NCBI RefSeq assembly: GCF_030704535.1
Contig: NC_081823.1
Span: 9,141,001-9,205,000, forward strand
Reading direction: 5' to 3'
Source: Vitis vinifera
Lineage: Eukaryota > Streptophyta > Magnoliopsida > Vitales > Vitaceae
DNA: 64,000 nt
Of the stretch, positions 35,444 through 47,998 are shown in pieces. The position numbers were made by a program, and so were the translations under genes. A model generated the notes under the pieces. The model did not search any database, was not told the DNA's origin, and worked only from the letters and a program-made list of their open reading frames with translations. The stretch's first letter is position 1; each line of letters starts with the position of its first letter.

Positions 35444-35474
35444 TAACCCTAACCCTAACCCTAACCCTAACCCT
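35444..35474 (+). promoter_or_regulatory. Telo-box tract, five TAACCC repeats
   Basis: Five perfect tandem TAACCC units begin at the probable donor of the first leader exon (CAGCCAG then GTAACCC). A single AACCCTAA is a known telo-box. The six-base TTAGGG-type unit differs from the seven-base plant telomere repeat, so this is not a telomere remnant of the usual kind. It probably lies in the first leader intron of the YL1-like gene. Confidence 0.65.
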
Positions 35475-36237
35475 GGATACTCCTTTTTATGCTTATCCTT
35501 CATTTGACGAATGTCATAATTAATGGAATTAAAAGTTCGATTTTATTTTTTGGGCGTTGAATTTCGTGAAAATTGCTTTCCGTCGATTTGAATCGAATGG
35601 TGGTGGCTTGATAATTGGTTCATTTTTTTTACATCTTATTGTACTTCAAAATATAAGATTTTGAATTTTGGTTTCGATTGGACTGGAAATTTTTCTTCGT
35701 TAAGTCTTTCTAAATTCGTCTCGTTAGGGTTAAGAATTACCAACAATTCACTGGATAGACTACATTTTTTTACATGTCGTTTTTATTTTCGTTTTTTTTA
35801 TAAATATATTTCAATTTTAAGAAATTATTTTCGAAAAAGCATGGTTCCCAATGTTTCGCAACACATAACATGCGAAAATCTGGTATATCAGTTATTGCAG
35901 CCTTGCAGGGCGACGATACTATTAGATAAGTACCAATTTTTGTTTGTTTCTATTTATTCAAGCTCTCTTTTTTTTTTTTTTTTGTGTTATTATTTATTTT
36001 CTTTTTGTTTTTATTTTTCTCCAAATGTTAATTTAGATTTTTTTTTTTCTTTTTGTGGCACTGAATATGTTGCCAGGACTTCTATTTTTCCATTTTCTAT
36101 TTCCTTTTTTTTAATATATAAAGCTTCGGGTTTATACATGTTTTAATTTTGCTCGGTTGTGATGTGCTTGTTATTTTGAAGTTATGGTTTTAATGGAAAT
36201 GGTTTAATTTACAGGAAATATCTGCATTTCCCAGAAG

Positions 36238-39200
36238 ATGTCTTCATTGACCGCCAGTGCTATTGCTATCCCGGCAAAAAGACCACTAGGTATATTGATA
36301 TACATATCTAAATTGTTATAGTTTAGTTCGTTTGAGTTATCATTCTTGTACGGAACACATATAGAGCAGAACTCCATTTACATGAGACTTTGAAATGGGT
36401 GAAGTAGCTATGTGATTACCTATTATTATTTAGTGGTTAGAAGTGCATTAAGATGCTTTTCTTGCTTCTTGTTTTATGTTCTAAATGAGTGAAGTAAGGT
36501 ATGTGATTACCTATATCATTAGAAGTGATTAAGATACTTTTGTAACTTGTTGATTTATATTTGAAATTAGTCATTTAGAAGTGGCTATGTGATAACCCAT
36601 TATTGCCAGTCATTAGAAGTGCATTAAGATGCTTTTCTTGCTTCTGCTTTTATGTTCTAAATAAGTAGGCAAGTGATTACCTACTATCATTAGACGTTGA
36701 TTAAGATACTTTTGTAACTTGTTAATTTATACTTGAAATTAGTGAAGTATCCATGTTGGGCACATTACGTTAGATGGATACTTCATTTTAACTTGGGGGG
36801 AATGGTGCAGCAGGAAAAAAAAGGGGATACTTCAACGATCATTTGTTTCCCCATATCCTGAGATTCAGAGAACAAACAAGTTTGGCACTTAGAAACACTC
36901 CTGCACATGGGCTTCGTGAATAGTTCTATTTAAAATGTTAACTCCATAAGTTTTCATGCTTTTGATCTGTCTGTGCTCCTTTTATGATGTAGATGAAGAA
37001 TATGTGCCTGTTTCCACCGACATGTGATTCTATTAGGTAGTTGATATTTAGATTGCGCAAGTTGAGAGGGTGTTTAGGATGCCCATATTTCAAATAGAGA
37101 ACTCCTTAATGGCACATCTTTGTTTTTGTGCATTCTTTGGAATCTAATTCTATTCAGTTCTGGTCCAGAATGTTCTGCAGATATTGATTTTGACTAATAG
37201 TATTAAATTGTGGCAAGTTAAAAAGAAAATTTATGGTGCTGATTTGTGGTAGCTTCTTCTTTCTTGAAATCAGAAGGTGAATGCAGGGGCCAAATTAAGA
37301 TTCTTGGACCTGTCCCAGTAGGGCTTTACAGACAGTCGCTTTCTTTCGGTGGAACACAAGCTATTTCTCCAGTAGTGCTTTACAGACAGTCGCTTTCTTT
37401 TGGTAGAACACAAGCTATTGCTCATACTCGAAAGCAGTCTGCTTCTCTCATATGTGCTTCTGCCCTGGTAAGTTTATTTTTGTGTGTTTCCTGTTAGCTG
37501 TGTATGCCCTTTCAGAAAATTGTTAATACTTTCATTTTATTATAATTCAATAAGCTATGAGATATTGTTCTTCTGGGATTACTCTGATCTATATTTTCTA
37601 TAAAGCGTAATTCTAAGATTTATTTATTTATATTTTTTTGCATTAAAGAATAAGATTGCCATTCATAGTCCTTGAGGTCTTCAATTCCGCAGTTTGGAGT
37701 TGAACATGATTATTACCTCAATCTAGTGTCACTTGAGCCAAATTTTATATCCTTGTCATAGGGTGGTATGGGAATCTGTCAATCAAAAAATCTAATTTAG
37801 ATGTTATATACATTCTCATATCTCTTTTTATGTTTCATTTATATGGGCATTCTTTTGTGTATTTTCCAAGTAACCATGTTTTGTGGGTAGCAGTGGAAGT
37901 GCAAAAAGCCATCATGATATAAATAACACAGGGACTCTACATGTTATTTTTACACAGATGCTTGTAATCTAGTGTTGATAAACAAATGGGATTTTAATAA
38001 GGTCTTAATGTGGCTTTATCTCATTTGCAGAATGCTAGATGTGGTGCAGAACAAACCCAAACCGTTACACGCGAATCGTCAACAATTACCATTGCTCCTA
38101 CTCAAGGTAGGTATCTTAAAATCACTACCCTGTTAGTGCACTGCATGTGATAATCGTTTATGACATTTGCTTAATTTTTCCTTAAATTCTGCTTAATGTT
38201 TGATTGTAAATCTATCTTGTCCATCTTGGTCTCATAGAAAGCTTCACCTAAGATAGCTCCATGACTTGTAGAATCCTTGGGCTCTTTAGTCTGGAGGTAG
38301 GATTTTGTTTTTGATGGATGGTTTGAGCTAGGGAACTAATTTCTCCCATTAAATATTTTCTTCCGATAAAAAGCTAGTGATATTTGGGCTAACTGGACCA
38401 AGACATTCTTTTGAATCAATATTTAAGTACTCCAACTCATCCAAGTAAATATATCTCATGTTCAACCACAAACTTAACAACCCAATAGCAGTAAAAGAAT
38501 GTTGCTATGGTGCATGGGTAATCTTGCTTACCTCAAACCTTTTATTTCAAAATATTTTTTTGTAGCTTTAAGAAAGCTTGTGATTAAATGACATCACCGG
38601 TAGAAAATTTACCTCTTCTACAGTATGTATTCTGAGTTTGTCCTTAAACCGTTTAAAATGACAATGCTCAATGTGGAATCTTGGTGTACAGCACATTCTG
38701 ATTAGGGTTCACTTCTCTCTCCATTGTTGTCATTCACAAGGTTCATGGAAATATACTATTTTCTAATTACCTTAGTTTTCAACCTGGATACTCTTCGTTT
38801 AAGTGGCATGCTACCTGCTGCTTAGAGAAGCTTGAGATATCATTTATGTGTGCCAAGATTCACAAAATGCTCTCTTTACACCATCTATGCTTTGAACCTT
38901 CTCATTGTACAACTGAGTTTCATAATTGAATGTTTTATTCTCCTTGGGTTGTTTTGCATCTCTTGTGCGGCTTCTTTTATAACCAATCATTTAATTGCAT
39001 ATTCCTTCTTTTTTTTTTTATTCCTTTTATTCTTGATAAATTTGATTTCATTTTCCTTTCAGTTTGATTTTTGTTCTTTATTTATAATTAATATTTCAAC
39101 TTCCAAGTTCCATCAGAGTGATTGGGTGCTTATTTTACATGTTCTTTAGCTTTCATCACCTAACACCCACATGTAATCATCCATACAAAAGCATATTGGA

Positions 39201-39437
39201 AGTTGTGATTTGAGGGGCTTGGCTTATAATGTTTAATGAATTCCAGGTAAGGAAAAGTCACCAGAACTTGATGACGGTGGGACTGGATTTCCACCCCGTG
39301 ACGATGGTGATGGAGGTGGTGGTGGAGGGGGCGGGGGAGGCGGCTGGGCCGGAGGTTTCTTCTTTTTTGGCTTTCTTGCTTTTCTAGGCTTCTTGAAGGA
39401 CAAGGAAAGTGAAGGGCCATACCGGGATGAGAGATGA
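36238..39437 (+). CDS. YELLOW LEAF 1-like chloroplast glycine-rich protein
   Basis: Coding exons 36238-36289, 37253-37467, 38031-38106 and 39247-39437 join in frame to 177 aa. The exon with the start codon begins at 36215, after a leader intron. The N-terminus is rich in Ser/Ala/Arg and acidic-poor, consistent with a plastid transit peptide ending near SLICASAL. The C-terminus has DDGGTGFPPRDDGDGG, a run of ten glycines, a hydrophobic segment FFFFGFLAFLGFL (probable membrane anchor) and KDKESEGPYRDER. This tail matches my recollection of the YL1 family, reported to be needed for chloroplast development and ATP synthase build-up. Residues 39-74 are an in-frame duplication. The last exon is copied at 45171-45361. 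Family call is from memory of the motif. Confidence 0.75.
37315..37422 (+). repeat. In-frame 54-nt tandem duplication inside the YL1-like exon
   Basis: 37315-37368 and 37369-37422 differ at four of 54 positions. They encode PVGLYRQSLSFGGTQAIS and PVVLYRQSLSFGRTQAIA. The duplication lengthens the transit-peptide region by 18 residues without breaking the frame. Confidence 0.95.
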
Positions 39438-39625
39438 AGATGAGAGAGAACAATGTGTGGGAAATCAATAAATTTGGAGGCTCCAACTTCATTCATATTG
39501 TAGTTTTATGTTTGTTTTTTTTTTTTTGGCTGTATTCTTTTTTGGCGCAAAAATAGTAACTAACTTTAAAACGGTTCCATGGTGTCAGCTTGACAATGTG
39601 CTGTAAGCCTGTAACCACCCTCACA

Positions 39626-39652
39626 AAAATAAATAAATAAATAAATAAATAA

Positions 39653-39697
<45 letters not shown>
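39626..39697. repeat. (AAAT)n(AAT)n microsatellite
   Basis: AAAT repeats pass into a long AAT/TAA run. The matching tract in unit 2 (45540-45593) is shorter, as expected for slippage since the duplication. Confidence 0.95.
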
Positions 39698-41093
39698 GAG
39701 AGAAAATTATGGCTTTTCCAGTAAAATTAGTGGAACTATACAAGTTAACATATGGGTCCTATAGGAGAAGCTCTCATGGCTTTTAATCAATCCGATAATC
39801 CAACCATGTTAGCTTTAATTAAACCGAAACCGATTAGAACCCAATCGATTTATTTATCAACCAGACTAATTTAACATTAGTTCCATTAATTCAGTTTGTC
39901 CATAGATTTCTGAAAAAATGATAGCCCAAAATACTTATTTTCACACTAAACGATTACAAATAAATTATATGATATCTAATTTAAAATATAGAACATATAA
40001 AAATCCAAGATAAAACATCATCACATGCTTAGATTATTGATTAGTTCATTAGGGGGGTGGGTGGGGGACCGTGGGTGACAACATTCTAAGTTGCTAGGTT
40101 AGTGAATAGTGGGACACTCATTGGTGGGCTAGACCTTGCCCAAAGGTTTAAAAAAGAACTTGTGGCTTTGCATTATAGGTGGTTCGGATCACACCGGTTT
40201 CAAATATTGGTAATAAGCAAATTAATTGGGATTTTTGTTTTTATTTTTTATAGTAAATGAAGTAAAAAAAAAAATTGAAAATTTTGGAAATTTTGATATG
40301 GTTTGCTTGGATTTGGTTTACTTTTTTTGGGTCTGTTATTTTGCATATCCTTAATTCAAAGGTTTTTAAAACTTCTGCGCATTTTTAAAGCGGTCTTAAA
40401 GTATTTTCAAATCTTGAAAGCCTTTTTAATATTATGTTGGTATTCAAAAAATTTGAGGAAAACAAATTAGAGAAAAAAAGTAGAATGAAAGAAGAGATAA
40501 AAGAAAATTAAAATTTGCTTTAAAGGGATTAAAATATTTTTATATGCTACTTCAAGTTCATTTCATTTATTTTAATTATTTGATGCAAAAATTAAATAAT
40601 TAGAAAATACATATGATTTTAACTAATTTTATTATATATGATTTTATTTTGTATTTTCTATAGTAAAATCAAATATGAGAATCATTTTGTTTGATTTTTT
40701 TTTTCTTTTCTTGGTATTTTTTAGCATCCAAATATAATCTAAAGAATTTATAAAGGATATATCTAAGACTTTAAATATTTTTTGAATCTTTTAATGGGGA
40801 TTTTGGAGTGTCTGTGGATCTTCAAAGTTTTTCTAAAAAAATCTTCAAATTGTTAAAAGCATCTTTAAATGGTTGAAGTCCTTAAAGCTTGGAGATCAAA
40901 ATTTGCAAAAGATTTCTTTGATTTGAGGTTAAGCTACTGAAGTCCATGGTTGATGTTGTTTAAGTTAAAAGCTTATATCAAACCAAAACTTAAGCCATGC
41001 CAAGGCCTAAGCTCAGCCAAGGTTCAACTCAAACCAAAACTAGACCCAAACAAAAATTAAAGCCTAAGTTAACCTCAAGTTTATTTTGGCCAG

Positions 41094-41282
41094 TGTGGGA
41101 ATATATTTGTTGTGCAACTATGTTGTATAGCTACAAAAGTTTAAATCCCTAATTTGTAGAGATCGATAATTAAATCTTTGATTTATAGGAATGGATGAAG
41201 TCTTAGCTTCCTAAATAGTCAAATTCTTTTGTATAAATTCTATAATCATGAATAAATAAAATTTAGATTTGAATTTTCCCAC
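41094..41282 (+). mobile_element. 5' LTR and primer site of a degenerate copia element (unit 1)
   Basis: TGTGGGAATATATTTG starts and TTCCCAC ends a 189-bp stretch. TGATATCAGAGCC directly follows (41284-41296), matching the initiator-tRNA-Met primer site used by Ty1/copia elements. Confidence 0.7.
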
Positions 41283-41299
41283 GTGATATCAGAGCCTAT

Positions 41300-41871
41300 T
41301 GTCACGGACTTAGGCCTTTTCCTAAACTCGTGCGGCACTTAGACAAGTCAAGACCCTTGATCTTGCTAAGTTAGCCTTATTCTTGATGCTTAACTTGCTA
41401 GGCTAAGACGCTCACAACTTGGAAGCTTTAGAAGGTGTAATAGACAACTCTTGAAGAATGGAAGCTTTTATTACTCAAAGGAAGTTTTACAAGTGCTTTG
41501 GAACTCATTTGCTTGGTTGGTTAGGTTCTTGGGTGGTGCCTTGGCCAAATGAGGGTCTCACCTATTTATAGGCACCTTAGAAAGTTTCTGGAACCTTGGA
41601 GGGTTCCTTACAACTCAAGAATAATCTAGAACATCTTACACAATTCTATGTACAAGAATATACAAGAGATCCCTAGAATTCTCTAGAAAGCCTTGGACTC
41701 CTCTCATACCTTCCACTATAGTGTAAAGATGTGTGGACATCTCTAGACATCTTTAGAACCTTCCACACTCTTCCCACCAATATCTTAGTGTAGATGGCTC
41801 CAGGAGTCTCCAGAAGCTTCCTATCCTCTCTATAGCCCCATGAAAAGGGTTATGTGAAGCATCTTGTGACA
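41300..41871 (-). mobile_element. Solo LTR inserted after the copia primer site (unit 1)
   Basis: Ends are TGTCACGG and CTTGTGACA, giving inverted TGTCAC/GTGACA termini. Read on the minus strand it has TATAAATAGG (near 41555) and downstream AATAAAAG (near 41470), the order expected in an LTR. The flank CTAT on one side and CTAC on the other may be an altered target duplication. No internal retrotransposon genes adjoin it. Confidence 0.6.
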
Positions 41872-42049
41872 CTACGCTCTCTAGGAAAATTTAACTCCCA
41901 TAGTTTCTTTGTTGAAGAGACCTTCTTTAGGTTTCATTCCTACGATGCCCATACTAAAATAGCCTTAGTTAAATTATTGATTTCTCATATCCGCCAAACA
42001 TGTTTGGGACATTTGTAATTAATCGCAAACTTGTTACAAACACAACAAC

Positions 42050-43410
42050 ATGGACATAACAAAATCATACTTTGGGAGAGTTCAAGAACTTCTAGGCTTC
42101 ATATCATTTGGATGGAATGAATTATCTAAAGTGGTCCCAAGTTGTGAGAACCCTTCTAAAAGAGAGGGAAAGTTGGGCCATTTATTGGGATCTATTTTGA
42201 ACAAGAAAGACCTAAGATTCAACACATGGAAGGAAGAAGATTCAATGATTATGGTTTGTCTTTGGAACTCTATGTTGTAGGAGGTTAGTGACACAAACAT
42301 TCTCCTTACCACTTCTAAGGAGATATGGGAGGTAGTTTAACAAATTTACTTAGAGGTGAAGGATCCAACTTTGTTTATGAGATTAAGACAAAGATTTCAG
42401 CCACAAAACAAGGTACTCTCTTGATCATTGAGTATGACAAATATTTAAAAAAATTGCGGCTTGAACTTGATTATTATCAAGACATTAAAATAAAATGTAG
42501 TGAGGATGCTATTATGCTACAAAAATTTGTGAAAATGGAAAGGATTTTTTAGTTTCTTGCAAGACTTAATGTTGAATTCGATCAAGTTCGTATGCAAGTT
42601 TTGGGAAAATAGGAAATGTCATCTTTGAGTGAAGTTTTTTCATTGATTTAGGCAAAGGAAAGTCAAAGAGTGATTATGCTCCATACTTAGATTACTGAAG
42701 GGTTTGTCATGGTATCCTTGAAATAAAATAAAAGGGGACAACATAGTAATATAGGGAATAATTCTAGATCTACCAATCAAAATGGAGTTTGGTGCATGTA
42801 TTCCAAGAAACCATGCCATACTAAAGAGACATGGTGGAAACTTCATAGAAAACTACAAAGTATTGGTCAGATTGGTGGTGCAAAAGGAGACCAATAATGG
42901 AGTCAGGTTCATTTGGTTGTGGACTAACAAGAAAAGCCAACCATGGATAGTGAAGGCTTCAACAAGAAGGATATAATGTGTCTAAAAAACTTCCTTAGCA
43001 CACTAGAAAAACCGACTACATTTTGCTCTCTTACCCGGGCTAGTAAGTCCATTTCTTATATGATTTAGTGCCTAAAATATGTCCAACTCCTAGATCATAG
43101 ACTCAAGAGCTATAGACCATATGACTCACTTTTCTAGATGTTTTTTTACTTATATTCAATGCTCGAGTAATAGGTAGGTGAAAGTTGTTGTTGACACTTT
43201 AGCAATTGTTGGTTAAAAGACAGTCACACTAACTGCTTCTTTTCATTTAAAAAATATGCTACATGTTCCAAAGTTGTCAATCAATTTGTTATCCATTCAT
43301 TAAATTACCAAAAATTTGGATTATAGCGTAACCTTCTTTTCTACTCAATGTGTTTTTCAAGATTGGATAACGAAGAAGATGAGTGGACTTGTTAATGAGG
43401 AAAACAAGTT
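42050..43410 (+). mobile_element. Degenerate copia gag and protease region (unit 1)
   Basis: 42150-42650 encodes a copia gag-like stretch broken by stops: GKLGHLLGSILNKKDLRFNT, then WKEEDSMIMVCLWNSML, then a KTKISATKQGTLLIIEYDKY segment. Around 43080-43400 follow protease and pre-integrase parts: DSRATDHMTHFSRC (the catalytic DSG changed to DSR), NMLHVPKLSINLLSI and CVFQDWITKKMSG. The element cannot be active. It continues after the inserted solo LTR only in unit 2. Confidence 0.82.
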
Positions 43411-43415
43411 ATATT

Positions 43416-44495
43416 TGTTGGGAACCCTAGATTTCTTTGTTCTTATATCTTGGATCAAATTGGTACATACTAACTACCCTAGGCCTCTAGATCTTATATG
43501 ATGGAAGCAAAAAAATAACATTTTTAACATTCTAAGATCTAGATTACAGACATTAGAAGACTTTACTTCTGATTTGGACATTCCCAAATCAATTCCATGT
43601 GGTGAATATGAAACTTGAAGAGTTTGGGGGTCTTGCACACCCAAGATGTTCTACTCGATAACTCAAACCACTATCTTGACACTCTAAAGTGTAGGCTTTG
43701 GAACAAAGGAATCCTAGACTATCTCTTTCTTTTTCTCTCTCATTTTCTAAAGGTGGAAGACGACTCTCATAACAAAAAAGTTATGAAAACCCTAACCCTT
43801 AAGGGGGTATTTATAGGGTTCTCCTACTAAGCTTAAGTGACTTGAGTCCACCAAAGTTTGGGTCACTTAATCTACCAAAACAGGTCTTAATTAATTAATT
43901 AACCATAAATGGTCATTTAATTAATCAATTAACCCAATCCAAACACCTTCTTTACTATCACATGTGCAATCTTGCATAATTATCAAAACATATTTATGCA
44001 CAAAAATGAACCTAGAGTCAATCCAAACCTCATTAATATGAGCTTAAAATGAGGACCACTGGGATCTATAAGAGTATTGGCTTACTTATAATCCAATTTT
44101 GAAGTTGATTCAACATCACACTAAAGAAAATTAACTGTATTATAGTATCCTATGTAAATAACAACTAAATAACGCTTAGATTTGCGACCTACTATTCGCT
44201 GCATGTAAACTCTTCATGAACTAGTGTCTGTAATATAATAAGGTAGTGTTATCCCCTATTAGGATTACTTTTTTAATCATTGAGTTAAAAATCTCACATA
44301 TTATGTGATCAACTAATATACTCTACTTCCAAAAAGCATATGTCAAATTTCTAAATCACATGTCCTTTGAATCACTTAAAGGGGCACATTGTTTCAATCC
44401 CATAAGATATCATAATAACTTTATTGAGAATACCCGTTGCTACCAACGTCTATCAATAATGATCTAATCTATAAGGATATATGACCAATTTTGGT
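43416..44495 (-). mobile_element. Solo LTR, cut by the duplication joint (unit 1)
   Basis: Starts TGTTGGGAACCC directly after ATATT (43411-43415) within the copia pre-integrase region. The same LTR ends CAATTTCAACA at 50922 in unit 2, followed by ATATT (50923-50927). So ATATT is the 5-bp target duplication and TGTTG/CAACA the inverted ends. In unit 1 the last 497 bp or so are missing because the duplication ends inside it. The minus orientation is inferred from family resemblance. Confidence 0.8.
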
Positions 44496-45170
44496 GTACA
44501 TAAATGACATCACCAGTAGAAAATTTACCTCTTCTACAGTATGTATTCTGAGTTTGTCCTTAAACCGTTTAAAATGACAATGCTCAATGTGGAATCTTGG
44601 TGTACAGCACATTCTGATTAGGGTTCACTTCTCTCTCCATTGTTGTCATTCACAAGGTTCATGGAAATATACTATTTTCTAATTACCTTAGTTTTTAATC
44701 TGGATACTCTTCGTTTAAGTGGCATGCTACCTGCTGCTTAGAGAAGCTTGAGATATCATTTATAAATGTGTGCCAAGATTCACAAAATGCTCTCTTTACA
44801 CCATCTATGCTTTGAACCTTCTCATTATACAACTGAGTTTCATAATTGAATGTTTTATTCTTCTTGGGTTGTTCTGCATCTCTTGTGCGGCTTCTTTTAT
44901 AACCAATCATTTACTTGCATATTCCTTCATTTTTTTTTTATTCCTTTTATTCTTGATAAATTTGATTTCATTTTCCTTTCAGTTTGATTTTTGTTCTTTA
45001 TTTATAATTAATATTTCAACTTCCATGTTCCATCTGAGTGATTGGGTGCTTATTTTACATGTTCTTTAGCTTTCATCACCTAGCACCCACATGTAATCAT
45101 CCATCCATACAAAAGCATATTGGAAGTTGTGATTTGAGGGGCTTGGCTTATAATGTTTAATGAATTCCAG

Positions 45171-45361
45171 GTAAGGAAAAGTCACCAGAACTTGATGACG
45201 GTGGGACTGGATTTCCACCCCGTGACGATGGTGATGGAGGTGGTGGTGGAGGGGGCGGGGGAGGCGGCTGGGCCGGAGGTTTCTTCTTTTTTGGCTTTCT
45301 TGCTTTTCTAGGCTTCTTGAAGGACAAGGAAAGTGAAGGGCCATACCGGGATGAGAGATGA
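45171..45361 (+). pseudogene. Extra copy of the YL1-like terminal exon
   Basis: All 191 bases, acceptor site and stop codon are identical to 39247-39437, while the flanks differ by about 2%. It has no start codon or upstream exons of its own. It could only be used as an alternative last exon by splicing from exon 38031-38106 across the first copy; the protein would be the same but the 3' UTR different. Most likely it is silent. Confidence 0.85.
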
Positions 45362-45539
45362 AGATGAGAGAGAACAATGTGTGGGAAATCAATAAATTTG
45401 GAGGCTCAACTTCTTTCATATTGTAGTTTTTATGTTTGTTTTTGGCTGTATTCTTTTTTGGCGCAAAAATAATAACTAACTTTAAAACGGTTCATGGTGT
45501 CGGCTTGACAATGCGCTGTAAGCCTGTAACCACCCTCAC

Positions 45540-45555
45540 AAAAATAAATAAATAA

Positions 45556-45593
<38 letters not shown>
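45540..45593. repeat. (AAAT)n(AAT)n microsatellite, unit 2 copy
   Basis: Shorter counterpart of the tract at 39626-39697. Confidence 0.95.
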
Positions 45594-45594
<1 letters not shown>

Positions 45595-47030
45595 GAGAGA
45601 AAATTATGGCTATTCCAGTAAAATTGGTGGAACTATACATGTTCATATGGGTCTTAACTTGTCTCATATATGAATAATATTATAGGAGGAGGTCTCATGG
45701 TTTTTAATCAATCCGATAATCCAACCATGTTAGCTTTAATTAAACCAAAACCGATTAATAATTCGACCGAACTAATTTAACATTAATTCCATTAATTCAG
45801 TTTCTCCATGGATTTTTGAAAAAATGATAGCCCAAAATACTTATTTTCACACTACATGATTACAAATAAATTACATGATATCTAATTTAAAATATAGAGC
45901 ATATAAAAATCCAAGATAACACATCATCACATGCTTAGATTATTGATTAGTTCATTAGGGCAGTGGGTTAAGGTTGGATTAGGAAAGAAAAAATATTGTG
46001 GGGGACCGTGGGTCACAACATTCTAGGTTGCTAGGTTAGTGAATAGTGGGACACTCATTGGTGGGCTAGACCTAGCCCAAAGGTTTAAAAAAGAATTTGT
46101 GGCTTTGCATTATAGGTGGTTCGGATCACACCGGTTTCAAATATTGGTAATAAGCAAATTAATTGGGATTTTTTTTTTTTTGTTTATATATTAAATGAAG
46201 TAAAAAAAATTGAAAATTTTGGAAATTGTGATATGGTTTGCTTGGATTTGGTTTACTTTTTTTGGGTTTGTTATTTTGCATATCCTTAATTCAAAGGTTT
46301 TTAAAACTTCTGCGCATTTTTAAAGCAGGTCTTAAAGTATTTTCAAATCTTGAAAGCTTTTTTAAGATTATGTTGGTTTTCGAAAAATTTGAGGAAAAGA
46401 AATTAGAGAAAAAAAGTAGAATGAAAGAAGAAATAAAAGAAAATTAAAATTTGATTTAAAGGGATTAAAATATTTTTATATGCTACTTCAAGTTCATTTC
46501 ATTTATTTTAATTATTTGATATAAAAATTAAATAATTAGAAAATACACACGATTTAAACTAATTTTATTATATGTGATTTTATTTTGTATTTTCTATAGT
46601 AAAATCAAATATGAGAATCACTTTGTTTGATATTTGTTTTTTCTTTCCTTAGTATTTTTTAGCAACCAAATATAATCTAAAGAATTTATAAAGGATATAT
46701 CTAAGACTTCAAATATTTTTTGAATCTTTTAATGGAGATTTTGGAGTGTATGTGGATCTTCAAAGTTTTTCTAAAAAAATCTTCAAATTGTTAAAAGCAT
46801 CTTTAAATGGTTGAAGTCCTTAAAGCTTGGAGATCAAAATTTGCAAAAGATTTCTTTGATTTGAGGTTAAGCTACTCAAGTCCATGGTTGATGTTGTTTA
46901 AGTTAAAAGCTTATATCAAACCAAAACTTAAGTCATGCCAAGGCCCAAGCTCAACCAAGGTTCAACTCAAACCAAAACTAGACCCAAACAAAATTAAGAC
47001 CTAAGTTAACCTCAAGTTTATTTTGGACAG

Positions 47031-47218
47031 TGTGGGAATATATTTGTTGTACAACTATGTTGTATAGCTACAAAAGTTTAAATCCCTAATTTGTAGAGAT
47101 CGATAATTAAATCTTTGATTTATAGGAATTGATGAAGTGTTAGCTTCCTAAATAGTCAAATTCTTTTGTATAAATTCTATAATCATGAATAAATAAAATT
47201 TAGATTTGAATTTTCCCA
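47031..47218 (+). mobile_element. Copia 5' LTR (unit 2 copy)
   Basis: Counterpart of 41094-41282. The primer site after it reads TGATATCGAGCC, with one base lost relative to unit 1. Confidence 0.7.
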
Positions 47219-47235
47219 TGTGATATCGAGCCTAT

Positions 47236-47819
47236 TGTCACGAACTTAGGCTTTTTCCTAAGCTCGTGCGGCACTTAGACAAGGCAAGACCCTTGATCTT
47301 GCTAAGTTAGCCTTACTCTCGATGCTTAGTTTGCTAGGCTAAGACGCTCACGACTTAGAAGCTTTAGAAGGTGTAATAGGCAACTCTTGAAGAATGGAAG
47401 CTTTTATTACTCAAAGGAAGCTTTAGAAGTGCTTTGGAACTCATTTGCTTGGTTAGTTAGGTTCTTGGGTGATGCCTTGGCCAAATGAGGGTCTCACCTA
47501 TTTATAGGCACCTTAGAAAGTTTCTGGAACCTTGGAGGGTTCCTTACAACTCAAGAATAATCTAGAACATCCTAAACAATTCTATGTATAAGTCTATGTA
47601 CAAGAATATACAAAAGATCCCTAAAATTCTTTAGAAAGCCTTGAACGCCTCTCATGCCTTCCACCATAGTGTAAAAATGTGTGGACATCTCTAGGCATTT
47701 CTAGAACCTTCCACACTCTTCCCACCAATGACTTAGTGTAGATGGCTCCAGGAGTCTCCAGAAGCTTCCTACCCTCTATATAACCCCATGAAAAAGGTTA
47801 TTTGAAGCATCTTGTGACA
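47236..47819 (-). mobile_element. Solo LTR with TGTCAC/GTGACA ends (unit 2 copy)
   Basis: Counterpart of 41300-41871. It carries a short insertion, a repeated TCTATGTA(T/C)AAG phrase near 47581, that unit 1 lacks. Confidence 0.6.
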
Positions 47820-47998
47820 CTACGCTCTCTAGAAAAATTTAACTCCCATAGTTTCTTTGTTAAAGAGACCTTCTTTAGGTTTCATTCCTACGATGCCCAT
47901 ACTAAAATAACCTTAGGTTAAATTACTGATTTCTCATATCTGCCAAACATGTTTGGGACATTTGAAATTAACCGCAAACTCCTTACAAACACAACAAC

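Larger units (their letters stand above)
38585..44495 (+). repeat. Tandem segmental duplication, unit 1 (about 5.9 kb)
   Basis: Matches unit 2 (44501-50425) with an offset of about 5916-5954 and only scattered substitutions and small indels. It runs from within the last intron of the YL1-like gene, through its last exon and 3' flank, a copia element with two solo LTRs, and stops inside the second solo LTR. At 44495-44501 LTR sequence abuts YL1 intron sequence, which marks the duplication joint. Confidence 0.95.

Noticed and set aside
35444..35474. Telomere end or ordinary interstitial telomere
   Set aside because: Only five units, six-base rather than plant seven-base type, and located at a gene's leader; better read as a telo-box tract.
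38832..39149. Open frame of 105 aa, repeated at 44770-45069
   Set aside because: It lies in the last intron of the YL1-like gene and its tandem copy. It is low-complexity, hydrophobic and T-rich, and is doubled only because the segment is duplicated.
39160..39496. Minus-strand frames with a poly-proline run
   Set aside because: They are the antisense of the glycine-rich terminal exon (GGN codons read as CCN).
41300..41558. A 259-bp element with CCTAT on both sides
   Set aside because: The right-hand CCTAT is part of the LTR's own TATA region; the TGTCAC/GTGACA ends at 41300 and 41871 give a better border.
42050..42552. Possible host genes of 75 aa and similar in 42-44 kb
   Set aside because: They are stop-split pieces of a copia gag/protease region, repeated in unit 2.
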